From positions 372,001 through 436,000 of the forward strand of contig CAVVFX010000011.1 of NCBI GenBank assembly GCA_963747535.1: a stretch of DNA of 64,000 bases. Reading direction: 5' to 3'. The first letter of the stretch is position 1. Each line of letters starts with the position of its first letter. This DNA comes from CAVVFX01 sp963747535 (lineage in GTDB: Bacteria; Acidobacteriota; Terriglobia; Bryobacterales; Bryobacteraceae). The notes beneath the pieces are model-generated. The model made no database searches. It saw only the letters and a program-made list of their open reading frames with translations, and had not been told where the DNA came from. Positions 16,195-25,485 of the stretch are shown one piece after another. Made by a program: the position numbers and the translations under genes.

Positions 16195-18752
16195 TTAGAT
16201 CCATTTCTTCCTTAACATCCAGACTTTAGCCATTTGCGTGAGGCCCACGTAGGCGAGCAACGTCAACAGCAGGATCGGCCAGTACATCCGCGGCAGGGCG
16301 GCGAGTCCCAGCGCCGGCGCTAGAGGAGAATACGGCAACCATGCTCCCAAGGCCATGATGGCGAGCGTTGTAACCGTCAGCGGCCAACTCGCCCGGCTCT
16401 GCAGGAAGGGAATCTTGTTGGTGCGAATGACGTGGATGATGAGCGTCTGCGTCATCAGGGACTCGACGAACCAACCCGTCTGGAATACGGACGCGCGGGA
16501 CGGGTCCCAACAGTGGAAGAACCAGAGCATCACAAAGAAAGTCGTGTAGTCGAAGATTGAACTGATCGGGCCGATAAAAAGAATGAACCGCGTGATCTCG
16601 GAGATATTCCACGGACGCGGCAACGCCACTTGTTCATCGTCCACCGCGTCTATCGGGATTGGTACCTGCGAGAAGTCGTACAGGAGGTTGTTGGTCAATA
16701 CCTGAATCGGCGCCATGGGTATGAAGGGAAGGAAGGCGCTCGCTCCCAATACGCTGAACATGTTGCCGAAGTTGGAACTGGCACCCATCCGGATGTACTT
16801 GATGATGTTCGCGAAGACCTTCCGGCCCTCGATCACGCCGCCTTCGAGGACCATGAGGTCTTTCTCCAGCAGGATCAGATCCGCGGACTCTTTGGCGATG
16901 TCCGTAGCGGTGTCCACAGAGATCCCGATGTCCGCAGCTCGCAGGGCGGGTGCGTCGTTGATGCCGTCGCCCATGAAGCCGACGACATGCCCCTTGCCTT
17001 GGAGCGCTCGTATGACCCGCTGCTTGTGAGCTGGCGAGAGACGTGCGAAGAGGGTGGTTTTCCCGGCTGCGCCGGCCAATTCGGCGTCGGACATTTTCTC
17101 CACATCGCCGCCGAGCAGCATCGGGTCGGCGGAGAGACCGACGTCGGCGCAAACCTTGCGGCTGACGAGTTGGTTGTCCCCGGTAAGAATCTTTACCGCA
17201 ACGCCATGTTTGTGAAGGGCCTCGATGGCAGGGCCCGCGGTTTTCTTGGGTGGATCCAGAAACGCGACATAGCCTTTGAGGACGAGATCGCGCTCATCGT
17301 CTTTCGAACAGGCGTCCTTCCCCGGCAATTCCTTTCGTGCCACAGCCAGGACCCGGAAGCCGTCGCTGCTGAGACTCTCGTACTCTTGCTTCAGTCCGAC
17401 GATCAGGTTGGGGTCCATGGGCGAGACCTTTCCCTCCAACTCGAAGTGAGAGCACTGAAGGAACACCTCCTCCGGAGCGCCCTTCGTTAGCAGGATGGAT
17501 TTTCCTTCGGGGTCCTTTACCAGTACGGACATCATGCGTCGCGTGAAGTCGAAAGGGAGTTCGTCCAGCTTTTTGTACTGATCAACCTGGGCTTTCCCGT
17601 GGAAGTCAGGCTTGACAAAGTCCTGACTATTCAGAACAGCAAGGTCGAGCAGGTTTTTTAGGCCGGTCTGGAAATAGCTGATCAGGTACCCGTCCAGGAG
17701 AACTTCATCGGTTTCCCGCCCCGCAACGTTGCAATGCCGCAAGAGAACGACACGGTCTTCGGTGAGAGTGCCGGTTTTGTCGGTGCATAAGACGTCCATG
17801 CCTCCGAAGTTCTGGATGGAGTTAAGGCGCTTCACGATTACCTTCTTGCGGCTCATGGCGATGGCGCCCTTCGACAGGCAGACCGAGACGATCATGGGCA
17901 GCATCTCCGGCGTAAGGCCCACGGCCACAGCCATGGCGAAGAAGAAGGCTTCTTTCCAATCGTGTTTGGTGAACCCGTTGATGAGGAAGACCAGCGGCAC
18001 CATCACCAACATGAGCCGGATCATGAGCCAGGTGAAACCATTGAGGCCCCGGTCGAAGCTGGTTGGCGCACGCTCCTCCGTGATCGAGCCAGCCATGCTG
18101 CCGAGATACGTGTGAACGCCGGTTGTGACCACGACTGCCATGGCCGTGCCGCTTTCGACACTGGTCCCCATGAAGCACGTGTTGTTGATCTCGGTCGGTG
18201 AAGTTGCCGCGCTCTTCGCCGCTTCGTGGAATTTTTCGACGGGAACGACTCACCGGTCAGGCTCCCCTGGCTCACGAAGAGATCTTTGCTGGAGAGCACG
18301 CGCGCGTCGCCAGGGATCATGTCGCCTGCGGACAGTTTGATGATGTCGCCTGGCACCAGGTCCCGGAGCGGCATCTCCGTGGCGGCGCCATCCCGAATCA
18401 CGGTGGCGGTCACGTGAATCATGGCCTTGAGCTTCGCAGCAGCTGCGTCCGCTCGGGCCTCCTGCACGAAGCGAAGTGCGACGCTGAGTACCACCATGGC
18501 TGCCATGACAGTTCCAGCGCGGGCATCGCCGGTTGAGTAAGAAACCGTCGACAGGATGGTCAACAAGACCACCAGCGGATTGCGGATGATTTTCAGCAGG
18601 CGGCCGAACCAGCCTTGTTGGCGCTCCTGCGCTACCTCGTTGGGTCCTGTCCTGCGCGCACGATCTTCGGCCTCGGTTTGCGTGAGGCCCCCGATAGCCG
18701 TGTGCAAAGACTGAAGCAGCGGGTCCCCTTCCTTCGTGGCGGCATCGAGCAC
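16195..18752 (-). pseudogene. mgtA: Mg2+-transporting P-type ATPase, frameshifted
   Basis: A P-type Mg2+ ATPase of the MgtA/MgtB type in two frames. The 5' part (GTG 18752) gives the N-terminal domain, first helices and the TGES loop (SLTGES). The frame then breaks near 18240, where one base appears missing (PVEKFH expected, PSKNS read). The rest is open in the other frame from INNTCFMGTSVE to the stop at 16195, with the phosphorylation site LCTDKTGTLTED, the hinge GDGINDAPALRAADIGI and the C-terminal helices. It is otherwise full length (about 850 aa), so this is either a very young pseudogene or a sequencing indel. Confidence 0.88.
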
Positions 18753-18826
18753 CGCTTGGGAAACCCGAATATTCTGACGCGCTAGTGACGGCTTGTCGGT
18801 TACGGTCGGGATTACGGGCCTTCTTC

Positions 18827-19906
18827 CTATGCGGAGACGAGCTCGCCTTCTTCGAGATGCTCCGGAGCCTTCGCTTTTTGTTTCACGAAGTCGAGGACCA
18901 CGCGTGACGCAACATCGCCATGTTCGAGCCGGTCGAAAATCTGGTTAATCGAGGACAGAGGCTGCAATTCGATATCGGCCTTCACCTTGCCCATGGCGGC
19001 GAACGCCAGGGCTTCAGCCATATCCCGTCGCGTGCCGACGAACGAGCCGCGAATGGTGATACAGTTCGCCACCACGTCGAAGAGCGGGACAGGGAATTCG
19101 CCAGGAGGCAGCCCAACCAGCACGCAAGTGCCGCGCTTCCGGGTCATGCCAACACCTTGCTTGAAGGCGATGAGCGAGGGCGCGGTAATTAAAACGCCAT
19201 GAGCTCCACCGCCGGTCGCTTTCTTGACTGCAGCGGACGGATCGCCGTTTTTCGCATTGATAGTGACTTCGGCGCCAAGACGCTTGGCATGGGCAAGTTT
19301 GCCTTCGTCGATGTCGATCGCGCAGACGAGCAGCCCCATCGCCTTAGCATATTGGATTCCGAGGTGTCCAAGACCGCCCGCGCCGGAGATCGCGACCCAT
19401 TCACCCGGCTTCGCTCCGGTTTCCTTGATTCCTTTATACGAAGTGAGGCCGGCGCAAATCAGTGGCGCGGCATCTATGGCAGAAAGACCCGCCGGCACGT
19501 GGGCGACATAATTCGGATCGGCGAGCAGGTACTCGGCGAAGCCTCCGTTCCTGGTATAGCCGCCGAACTGCGCGTCGGGGCAGACTGTCTCCCAGCCAGC
19601 GAGACAATACTCGCAATGACCACAAGCAGAGTAGAGCCAGGGCACGCCAACCCGGTCACCCTCCTTTACGATCGTGACTCCGGATCCGACCGCGGCCACC
19701 AATCCAATGGCCTCATGACCCGGAATGAATGGCAAGGTGGGTTTGAGCGGCCAATCACCATGCGCGGCATGAAGGTCAGTGTGGCATACGCCACAGGCCT
19801 CGGTCTTTACCAGGATCTGGCCTGTCCCGGGAGAAGGAACTTCACACTCCCGAAGCACCAGTGGCTTTCCGAACTGTTCGACAAATCCAGCGTGCATCGT
19901 TTTCAT
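18827..19906 (-). CDS. adhP: Zinc-dependent alcohol dehydrogenase (AdhP type)
   Basis: 359-aa medium-chain dehydrogenase. Catalytic zinc ligands Cys41, His64-Glu65 and Cys151; structural zinc Cys95, Cys98, Cys101, Cys109. The NAD(H) fold is marked by GAGGLGHLGIQYAKAMG (about 175-191). It interconverts ethanol or other primary alcohols with aldehydes. It lies upstream of, and co-directional with, the Mg-ATPase (74-nt gap), and belongs with the neighbouring stress genes. The last ~12 residues are an Ala/Glu-rich extension. Confidence 0.95.
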   Translation of the reverse strand: MKTMHAGFVEQFGKPLVLRECEVPSPGTGQILVKTEACGVCHTDLHAAHGDWPLKPTLPFIPGHEAIGLVAAVGSGVTIVKEGDRVGVPWLYSACGHCEYCLAGWETVCPDAQFGGYTRNGGFAEYLLADPNYVAHVPAGLSAIDAAPLICAGLTSYKGIKETGAKPGEWVAISGAGGLGHLGIQYAKAMGLLVCAIDIDEGKLAHAKRLGAEVTINAKNGDPSAAVKKATGGGAHGVLITAPSLIAFKQGVGMTRKRGTCVLVGLPPGEFPVPLFDVVANCITIRGSFVGTRRDMAEALAFAAMGKVKADIELQPLSSINQIFDRLEHGDVASRVVLDFVKQKAKAPEHLEEGELVSA

Positions 19907-19929
19907 CGGTAATCCTCTTCTTAAGAAAC

Positions 19930-20169
19930 CTAGCGGACGGGTTCCGGAACTTCCGGCCGCTGGACGACAGCGGCGGCCTTAGTGGAGTCCTTCAACTTTT
20001 GACCTACCTCGATCAACTTGTCGCCGGCTTTTAGCGTGAGCTCGATTCTCTTCTCAGTCGCTTTCTCGGCCGCTTTATGGCTTTCCTCGGAAATGTGGTC
20101 AGTGGCTTCTTTCAGTAAATCGGCGGCTGCATCGATTCCATGCTTGATATCGTCTTTGTCTATTTTCAC
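19930..20169 (-). CDS. Small amphipathic helical protein
   Basis: 79 aa, almost entirely charged and predicted helical (DDIKHGIDAAADLLKEATDH, HKAAEKATEKRIELTLKAGD), with a Pro-rich end. No signal peptide, Cys or membrane segment. The Ala/Lys/Glu heptad-like pattern resembles LEA-like or coiled-coil stress proteins. It lies between adhP and the general stress gene on one strand with short gaps, suggesting an operon. Function unknown. Confidence 0.6.
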   Translation of the reverse strand: MKIDKDDIKHGIDAAADLLKEATDHISEESHKAAEKATEKRIELTLKAGDKLIEVGQKLKDSTKAAAVVQRPEVPEPVR

Positions 20170-20188
20170 GTTGTGCTCCTTTTTGCCA

Positions 20189-20746
20189 TTACTCGCTTAC
20201 GCTTGCCTGCGAAGCCACCAGATGGTGTGAGCTCTCGCCGGCGGATGCGATATCGTCCGCACCTGAGTGCTTGAGAACATCTTTGGCTTTCGCAATCTGT
20301 TCGGACGTGTCACAGTGGACGGACAACAGTACGCCGCCGGAGGTGATACGTCCAACGTAACGCTTGGCTTCGTACTCCGGAATTCCCATCCCAACCAGTG
20401 CGCCGATCAAACCGCCCACCGCACCGCCCACTCCGAGCCCGGCAAGGCCGGCCATGATGGGGCCTGCCGCTATGAACGGACCCACGCCGGGAATTGCAAG
20501 CATGCCGATTCCGGCCAGGACACCGAGCGCTCCGCCGATTACCCCGCCGGCTGTGACACCGGTTGTCGTTCCTTCCGGGGCCTTGGTGTCCTTTTCAAAA
20601 GCAAAGGCCCTGGTACCTTGTTGGTCGGGAACTAACACGGAAATGTCTATACTCGGAAACCCGGCTTGCGTCAGGTGACCAACCGCTTGTTCTGCGTGTA
20701 CGACTGAGGCATAGATGCCAAATACTGCCGTTTTCTTGCTATTCAT
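20189..20746 (-). CDS. General-stress-type protein with Gly-rich membrane loop
   Basis: 185 aa from ATG 20746, with AAAGGAAT about 8 nt upstream; the longer open frame is not used. The N-terminal (residues 6-60: AVFGIYASVVHAEQAVGHLTQAGF) and C-terminal (YVGRITSGGVLLSVHCDTSEQIAKAKDVL) parts form an alpha/beta domain like general stress protein 17M/YflT. They flank a Gly/Ala-rich hydrophobic hairpin (GVIGGALGVLAGIGMLAIPG and GLGVGGAVGGLIGALVG). The role is unknown; the family is linked to general stress. Confidence 0.8.
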   Translation of the reverse strand: MNSKKTAVFGIYASVVHAEQAVGHLTQAGFPSIDISVLVPDQQGTRAFAFEKDTKAPEGTTTGVTAGGVIGGALGVLAGIGMLAIPGVGPFIAAGPIMAGLAGLGVGGAVGGLIGALVGMGIPEYEAKRYVGRITSGGVLLSVHCDTSEQIAKAKDVLKHSGADDIASAGESSHHLVASQASVSE

Positions 20747-20784
20747 GTGAGATTCCTTTTTTGTGTTGAGGCCGGCCGTATGGG

Positions 20785-20946
20785 TCACGCGCGGCCTCGC
20801 AGTGTGAATGTCAAAGCGCAAACCACCAGCAGAAAACCAAACACCAGGCTTGACGCGATAGTGGTCTGCGCGCTACCTGCGCCCATCGCCGCGGTAGCGC
20901 CTCCAAATATCAGCATCGTGGTAAACATCAACATCCATCCGAGCAT
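20785..20946 (-). CDS. 53-aa small membrane protein
   Basis: Starts at ATG 20946 with GAGGAGA about 10 nt upstream. Two hydrophobic segments (MLMFTTMLIFGGATAAMGAG and IASSLVFGFLLVVCALTFTL) and a basic end (RGRA). It resembles DUF1328-like small inner-membrane proteins often induced by stress; no function is known. It is the first gene of the minus-strand stress group. Confidence 0.65.
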   Translation of the reverse strand: MLGWMLMFTTMLIFGGATAAMGAGSAQTTIASSLVFGFLLVVCALTFTLRGRA

Positions 20947-21191
20947 CGAAGTCAAGTCTCCTCTACGGTAACCGCCGAGAGTTTTCAGGCAGTTCCAGGA
21001 ACTGGTTAGTGCAGATGTATGGCCACAGCGAAAGGGTTGCCAGAGGGATGGGGAATACAGGACGACGCCATGCAGATTGACCACGCTCGGTCACCTGACC
21101 GCCTGCGGTCAAGAGTACGCCACGGAGGTACAACTTCTAATGCTCAGGGCTGGCGCAAAAATAACTTGGCAGCGATGAGCCACTCGGGGGA

Positions 21192-21213
21192 GGATCGAGA
21201 CGAGTCTCGATCC
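21192..21213. repeat. 22-bp perfect palindrome
   Basis: GGATCGAGAC and GTCTCGATCC pair perfectly around a 2-base centre. No T-tract follows. It could be an operator or a structured relic; nothing adjacent decides. Confidence 0.4.
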
Positions 21214-21312
21214 AGCACACACAAGTGTCTGCGCCACGACGCCGCACCATGCGTCTTCAACAGAATGTGAAGTTATTGTTACGCGGTTCCTAAGTTGCGA
21301 AAATTCGCGTAG

Positions 21313-21336
21313 CCACTCCCTAACGGTCGCGGCTCG
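21313..21336 (+). repeat. GC-rich intergenic repeat, copy 1
   Basis: CCACTCCCTAACGGTCGCGG followed by CTCGG; a closely related copy is at 23074-23099. I recall this motif as frequent between genes in Solibacter-type genomes. Confidence 0.5.
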
Positions 21337-21987
21337 GAAGCGCGTGTAAGCCAGCGGTACCTCGTCCGGGGGCCAATCCTGACCGGAAATCTTTGGATAG
21401 GTGGCAATTGCAAAATGGCCCCAACATTGCTACCAGGCAATTGACGATTCGCGTTTGTGGCTAGCCCTTCCACCCGCAAGTTGATGTCCGGCTGCTTCCA
21501 ATCGATGCAGGCCCTATGCGAATCGTTGACTTCCCAACGCCGAGCCGCACCACTGAAGTACACGTTGACTGGAGGAAGACGTGTACGGTCCAGGCATGGA
21601 CGCGCCAGATACCTCAGACGCTGAAAGCCGAAATCGAGATGTGGCTTCGGCTCGGGCCGTTGGGAGAGGAGCGCTCGCTCAGCTTGGCCCGTCGTCTGCC
21701 GATTTGAAGAGAATCGTTCCGGGATGTGGACGACGAGCCTCATTTTCTACGCTGGCGATGTATCAGGACCGCGTGCGTACGGACGTCAGGCCGCCTCGAT
21801 GCGTCGATACGAGGGTTGCCACATCGCATCCTGGACCTGTTGGGCACCCCCGTGCAGATAGAAAGAGACATAATTAGCAACACATTCGGCATAAGAGCGC
21901 ATTTGATCGTCATTACCGGCAGTACCTTCGCTGTCGCGGGATTCGCCCGGACCCGGATCCAACTGCGTGGCTGGTCATGGCAGGCGC

Positions 21988-22354
21988 GTGGAGTCGACCC
22001 TCGCGTATTCGGGAATTCGCAATACTCTCGGGTTCGGCCTGGATACCGCCCTGCACCAGGACCCGCGATTACTATCGTTCGGGTGAAGGCGGGCAGTCGG
22101 GCCGGACCCGGTACGCGATCCGCGGGACCGTTTTTGCGCGCAAGGACTCGGGCGGCGAAACGTTCGCAACGCGGCGTTTCGGGAGCGCTTACGGTGCCGC
22201 ATTCCGATCGAACGAGTGGTATCCCGAGCGACTCAACACCATGACGGTCGGGCTGGAGCAGGGTTCGACGCAGATCGCATTTGGCCTGCTGGGGAATCTT
22301 CGCGCCGAGTTCTGGCCCGATGTAAAGAATGAGATCCTGCGCCGCAAACTGTGA
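21988..22354 (+). pseudogene. Remnant of an acidobacterial cell-surface protein gene
   Basis: Two adjacent frames give consecutive text resembling an acidobacterial protein family of unknown function: TLAYSGIRNTLGFGLDTALH then, after a one-base shift near 22070, YYRSGEGG..., TVFARKDSGGETF, NEWYPERLN, and the ending AEFWPDVKNEILRRKL. No start codon with a signal peptide precedes it. I judge it the 3' end of a decayed gene; the family link is from memory. Confidence 0.4.
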
Positions 22355-22369
22355 AGCCAGGACTTGCGA

Positions 22370-22412
22370 CCGCCCGGCGTCGATTGACCGTGAGTGGTCA
22401 ACGATCGGGCGG
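22370..22412. promoter_or_regulatory. Nested inverted repeat upstream of metallothionein
   Basis: CCGCCCG (22370-22376) pairs with CGGGCGG (22406-22412), and inside it TTGACC (22384-22389) pairs with GGTCAA (22396-22401) around GTGAGT. It ends about 110 nt before the metallothionein ATG. It could terminate upstream transcription or be an operator for metal control. Confidence 0.35.
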
Positions 22413-22522
22413 CTTGTGGGGCCGGCCATCGGTTCACAGCCGGGTCCGCTGGCGAATCGGCCCAACAAAGATGGAGTTGGCGGAACACGTGCACTTGAGC
22501 GAAGACGAAAGGCAAATTTACT

Positions 22523-22678
22523 ATGGCTAATCTCGAACCCAAGAAATGTGCGCATCCGGCCTGCCGGTGCACCGTGCCCGATGACAAGACGTATTGCTGC
22601 CAGCGCTGCGAAGACGGGGGAGGCGAAGTGGAGATTTCCTGCGACTGCGCACACCCAGGCTGCTCGCTTACAGAATAA
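22523..22678 (+). CDS. smtA: Bacterial metallothionein (SmtA/BmtA-like)
   Basis: 51-aa Cys-rich protein with nine Cys (9, 14, 16, 25, 26, 29, 40, 42, 47) and His11 and His44. The spacing KCAHPACRC, TYCCQRC and SCDCAHPGC parallels cyanobacterial SmtA and Pseudomonas BmtA, which bind Zn2+/Cd2+ in a four-metal cluster with a zinc-finger-like core around the CC-x-x-C unit. GAAAGG lies about 10 nt before the ATG. A relic of an RND metal/drug exporter follows on the other strand. The gene is intact although its surroundings are decayed, suggesting selection. Confidence 0.88.
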   Translation: MANLEPKKCAHPACRCTVPDDKTYCCQRCEDGGGEVEISCDCAHPGCSLTE

Positions 22679-22696
22679 GCGTTTGGTTCCGATCAA

Positions 22697-22726
22697 GGGC
22701 AGACCACCCAAAGCGATGGCCTGCCC
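22697..22726 (+). repeat. Dispersed hairpin repeat, copy H
   Basis: GGGCAGACCA, loop CCCAAAGCGA, TGGCCTGCCC: 9 of 10 stem pairs. It starts 19 nt after the metallothionein stop, so it may terminate that transcript. Confidence 0.7.
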
Positions 22727-22735
22727 CACGGAAAA

Positions 22736-22970
22736 CTAGGCGTTGGCCGAGGCAGAAGCAGACTTCGAGTGAGGGGCGGAGACTCCCCGACTCCACCAAT
22801 GTTGGAAACTGTCAAAGTACAGGTAGACGACTGGCGTTGTGTACAACGTCAGCAGTTGGCTCATAATCAACCCTCCGATAATCGTAATTCCGAGCGGACG
22901 GCGGAGCTCGGAGCCGGTGCCGGTCCCGAGTGCCAGGGGGACAGCTCCCAGGAGCGCGGGATAGACTGAG
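22736..22970 (-). pseudogene. C-terminal fragment of an RND efflux pump (MdtB/MdtC-like)
   Basis: Minus-strand reading gives LLGAVPLALGTGTGSELRRP, then GITIIGGLIMSQLLTLYTTP and VVYLYFDSFQHW, the last transmembrane region of RND multidrug/metal exporters, ending at TAG 22738-22736. Upstream of 22965 the homology stops abruptly (the expected RFRPIMMTT segment is absent), so the first ~950 residues are missing. A truncated relic; not functional. Confidence 0.85.
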
Positions 22971-23073
22971 CCGACTGAAGTGTTTCACCGTGTTTTCATT
23001 GTGGGACTGTTTTCTGTGGTGTAAGTCGTCACGACAACACGTCTGAACACTGCGTCGCTAGAGTTTGCGCGCC

Positions 23074-23099
23074 AACCGCTCCCTCGCGGTCACGGCTCA
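23074..23099 (+). repeat. GC-rich intergenic repeat, copy 2
   Basis: AACCGCTCCCTCGCGGTCAC followed by GGCTCA, matching 21313-21336 in its core (CTCCCT-xx-CGGTC-x-CGGCTC). It lies in the 205-bp stretch between the RND relic and the GyrI-like gene, which otherwise shows nothing coding. Confidence 0.5.
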
Positions 23100-23175
23100 T
23101 TAGGATGAGTGTTAGTGATGCGCAATCACTTGTGACGCTCTGTCCAGTTCCACACAGGATTGCGCCCCACGGGTC

Positions 23176-23775
23176 TCAATTGTCCCGCAACGGCTGGCGG
23201 AGAATGGTTCGTAACTTCTCCGGCGCGACCCGGCGCGGATCGGACAGGTAAATTTCGTGCAGCGTCCCGCTGAACTCCATGCCTGCCTGAACCGCGCATT
23301 CGGCCATCTTCGCTAACGTAGCGGGTTCATCGCAGTAAGGACCAACGTGCAAAGCCTGCACGCACCATCCTTCTCGCAACGGCAGGAGGCGCACCGCCTG
23401 CACCGGAACCGTCCTGCCCTTTCGCAGGAGTTTCTGAATGGCGGCATCGATATGCTGTCGGATGATGAAATCCGGCGTCCGAATCAGTAGCGTCCACTTT
23501 CTTGAGTCCGGCCAGAGGCCTTCCAGTTTGCAGACACTATAATCTTGGCCTTCACACTTCTGCGCCATTCTGGTTGTGAACGCGACACCATAGAGCGCTG
23601 CAATGCAGGCCTCGAATTCTTCGCCCCCAGGAGCGCCAGCTCCGTCGATGGCGAGATATTGGCACCCGGCGATGTTGACAATCGCGGGATTGAGGCGTGC
23701 TGCGTAATCGGCGGCATGCTCGCGGTAGAGGTCGAACTTCTGGTTGCGTAGTTTTGGTTTCGCGACAGCAGGCAT
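23176..23775 (-). CDS. GyrI-like small-molecule-binding protein
   Basis: 199 aa. Opening KFDLYREHAADYAARLNPA and the internal LEGLWPDSRKWTLLIRTPDF and VGPYCDEPATLAKMAE segments are typical of the stand-alone GyrI-like/SOUL-type (AraC effector-binding) family. These proteins fold like the ligand-binding domain of BmrR and bind hydrophobic or cationic small molecules. No DNA-binding domain is present. Monocistronic, preceded by a short gap to 23909. Physiological ligand unknown. Confidence 0.85.
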   Translation of the reverse strand: MPAVAKPKLRNQKFDLYREHAADYAARLNPAIVNIAGCQYLAIDGAGAPGGEEFEACIAALYGVAFTTRMAQKCEGQDYSVCKLEGLWPDSRKWTLLIRTPDFIIRQHIDAAIQKLLRKGRTVPVQAVRLLPLREGWCVQALHVGPYCDEPATLAKMAECAVQAGMEFSGTLHEIYLSDPRRVAPEKLRTILRQPLRDN

Positions 23776-23909
23776 AAGGAGTCCATCTGCCTTTCCGGCC
23801 CTATTATACGGCTATCGTGAATGGGCAAATATCACTTTCAGATCTGTCTATCTGAATGAGCGCGGAGCATCCGGGAGGCACCGGCGCTATCGCGCTCATT
23901 CAGCCTGTG

Positions 23910-24530
23910 TCACGCGGCCAGCCGCACAGGAGGACGAACGATCGGCTTGGCTCCAGCTTTTTCTGCGCCGGGCATGGTCAGTATTTTCGCTTTCCGGATA
24001 GTCCCTCCAAAATACTCATCGGTCGGGAAGAGTGAGTATGGGCGAATTTCCCGATACGCCCGGCCGAGCTTTTGCTCGATGCGGTAGATCGCGTGGAAGA
24101 AGAGTCCGCGATCGATGTTCAGACGGCTGCAGCAGAGCTTCCAGTCTGCCCCCAGCAAAAAATGAAAGCGAAAGATCCGGAATTCGTCCTCCTCGAGAAC
24201 CCGCTTGGCGACCAGATAGAAATCGGCCATGTAGTCTTCACTGGTTCGGGTCCACGTGCAATTCACGTCCAGGCCCTGACAGGGCATCAACGTGACCTTG
24301 CTGCGATACGGTTCATTGGCGGCGCAAAAATAGAACCGTTTGAGACACGCGCGAAAAATGTTGCGCAGGACGCAATTGCACGGCGACTTCCCGTCGCGGT
24401 GTAGTCCCGGCCGCAGGCCGGTGCCCTGACATTTGACGCATCTGACACTGGAGAGCCCGATCGTCTCCGAATGTGTCCACTCCATTGGCATTGTATTGCT
24501 CATTGTCGAATGTTTCCTTCCCTGGATCAA
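23910..24530 (-). CDS. Cys-rich DNA-binding-like protein of acidobacterial type
   Basis: 206 aa with alternative starts (ATG 24530 or internal ATG 24503). Residues ~31-53 hold a zinc-ribbon-like site CVKCQGTG...CNC. The second half (EDEFRIFRFHFLLGADWKLC, RIEQKLGRAYREIRPYSLF) looks like a helix-turn-helix or sigma-like domain. I recall many copies of this family in Solibacter-type genomes with no known function. It diverges from the S24 regulator at 24781 across a 250-bp AT-rich region, so the two may be functionally linked. Confidence 0.65.
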   Translation of the reverse strand: MIQGRKHSTMSNTMPMEWTHSETIGLSSVRCVKCQGTGLRPGLHRDGKSPCNCVLRNIFRACLKRFYFCAANEPYRSKVTLMPCQGLDVNCTWTRTSEDYMADFYLVAKRVLEEDEFRIFRFHFLLGADWKLCCSRLNIDRGLFFHAIYRIEQKLGRAYREIRPYSLFPTDEYFGGTIRKAKILTMPGAEKAGAKPIVRPPVRLAA

Positions 24531-24780
24531 CTCGCTGTTGCATTGATAATTTCCTTTTTTTCCTCTTGCAACAACTGATGGTACTGTACTCTTCCGTACG
24601 AATTAGTCAAGTAGATTTGGAATGCTGAAATCGGGCGAAAATAAACTCCGTTGACCATCTGCTTTTATTGCAAGCGTTTACGAGACGTATCCCGACATGA
24701 ACGATTTTATTTGTTTTGCCAGGATATGTTTGGTGGTATTCCTTAGTATATAGACCTATTTCTAGGGGAAATATAGTTAA
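24531..24780. promoter_or_regulatory. AT-rich divergent promoter region
   Basis: The most AT-rich stretch of the neighbourhood, between divergent genes. AGGGGA at about 24763 precedes the ATG at 24781. Near 24585-24605 the sequence GTACTGTACTCTTCCGTACG contains interrupted GTAC half-sites that could bind the adjacent helix-turn-helix protein (inference). No clear -35/-10 pair can be assigned with confidence. Confidence 0.4.
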
Positions 24781-25485
24781 ATGTCATTCGAACTACTGCT
24801 GGGCAACCTGATAGAAGTGCTTCGCGAGCGCGTCCGGAACGGCGAAATCACGGAGCGCAGGCTGGCAAAAATAACAGGAGTTTCACAGCCTCATATCCAC
24901 AATATCCTGAAAGGCGTCCGGGTGCTAACTCCGGAAGTGTCCGATCGCATTCTAAAAGAGATCAGGCTTAGCGTCTCCGACCTCCTGACTCCGTGCACCA
25001 GACCAGGCGATCTGGCAATCCCTTTTGTTCAGGACCCGGTGGGACCGGGATATCCTTATCCACGTGAATGTTATAGCGGCACTCATCCCTTTTCGCTTGA
25101 AATGAAGATCGGCTTGACGAATCCGGCGGTCTTCCGCCTTGTGCGCGATCCACAGATGCAGCCGGAAGTGATGGAAAACGACCTGGTTCTGGTCGACCGG
25201 TCCCACAGCGTGCGACATTCCCCGGATGCCGATTCGATGTATCTGGTTGCGTTCGAGGGCTCGGCATTGATCCGCTATGTGCGCTGCGGAGGGCCCGGAA
25301 TCTGTCTGCTGACGGCCGATACACGGGATCGTTCCGAACTTTGGCCGTGCGCCAGTCTCTACGGCCGGGATATTCTGGAAGTGATAAGGGGACGCATTGT
25401 TTGGATTGGTCGCCAGATGGAGACGCCGTCCGGATCGGTTGACAAAACTGGCCCGGGAATTGGATCGTCTCGCCGAGCGGGATGA
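24781..25485 (+). CDS. HTH transcriptional regulator with S24/LexA-like domain
   Basis: 234 aa. Residues 1-70 form an XRE-like helix-turn-helix (ERRLAKITGVSQPHIHNILKG). Residues ~105-225 resemble the S24 (LexA/CI) fold: FRLVRDPQMQPEVMENDLVLVD parallels the D-S-M-x-P-x-I-x-x-G-D segment, but the nucleophilic Ser of the DSM motif is replaced (DPQM). If correct, autocleavage would be lost and the domain would serve dimerisation or ligand sensing. The following gene overlaps its 3' end by 89 nt. Confidence 0.8.
   Translation: MSFELLLGNLIEVLRERVRNGEITERRLAKITGVSQPHIHNILKGVRVLTPEVSDRILKEIRLSVSDLLTPCTRPGDLAIPFVQDPVGPGYPYPRECYSGTHPFSLEMKIGLTNPAVFRLVRDPQMQPEVMENDLVLVDRSHSVRHSPDADSMYLVAFEGSALIRYVRCGGPGICLLTADTRDRSELWPCASLYGRDILEVIRGRIVWIGRQMETPSGSVDKTGPGIGSSRRAG

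Larger units (their letters stand above)
20947..21987. other. Gene-poor stretch without a supportable gene
   Basis: About 1 kb in which open frames show no family-like sequence on either strand. It contains a perfect palindrome at 21192-21213, one copy of a GC-rich repeat at 21313-21336, and the probable promoter region of the minus-strand stress group near 20950-21080. It probably contains decayed coding DNA continuous with the remnants to its right. Confidence 0.5.

Noticed and set aside
21740..22729. 329-aa minus-strand frame in the decayed region
   Set aside because: It runs antisense through the metallothionein gene and the surface-protein remnant, with no domain; the plus-strand readings are better supported.
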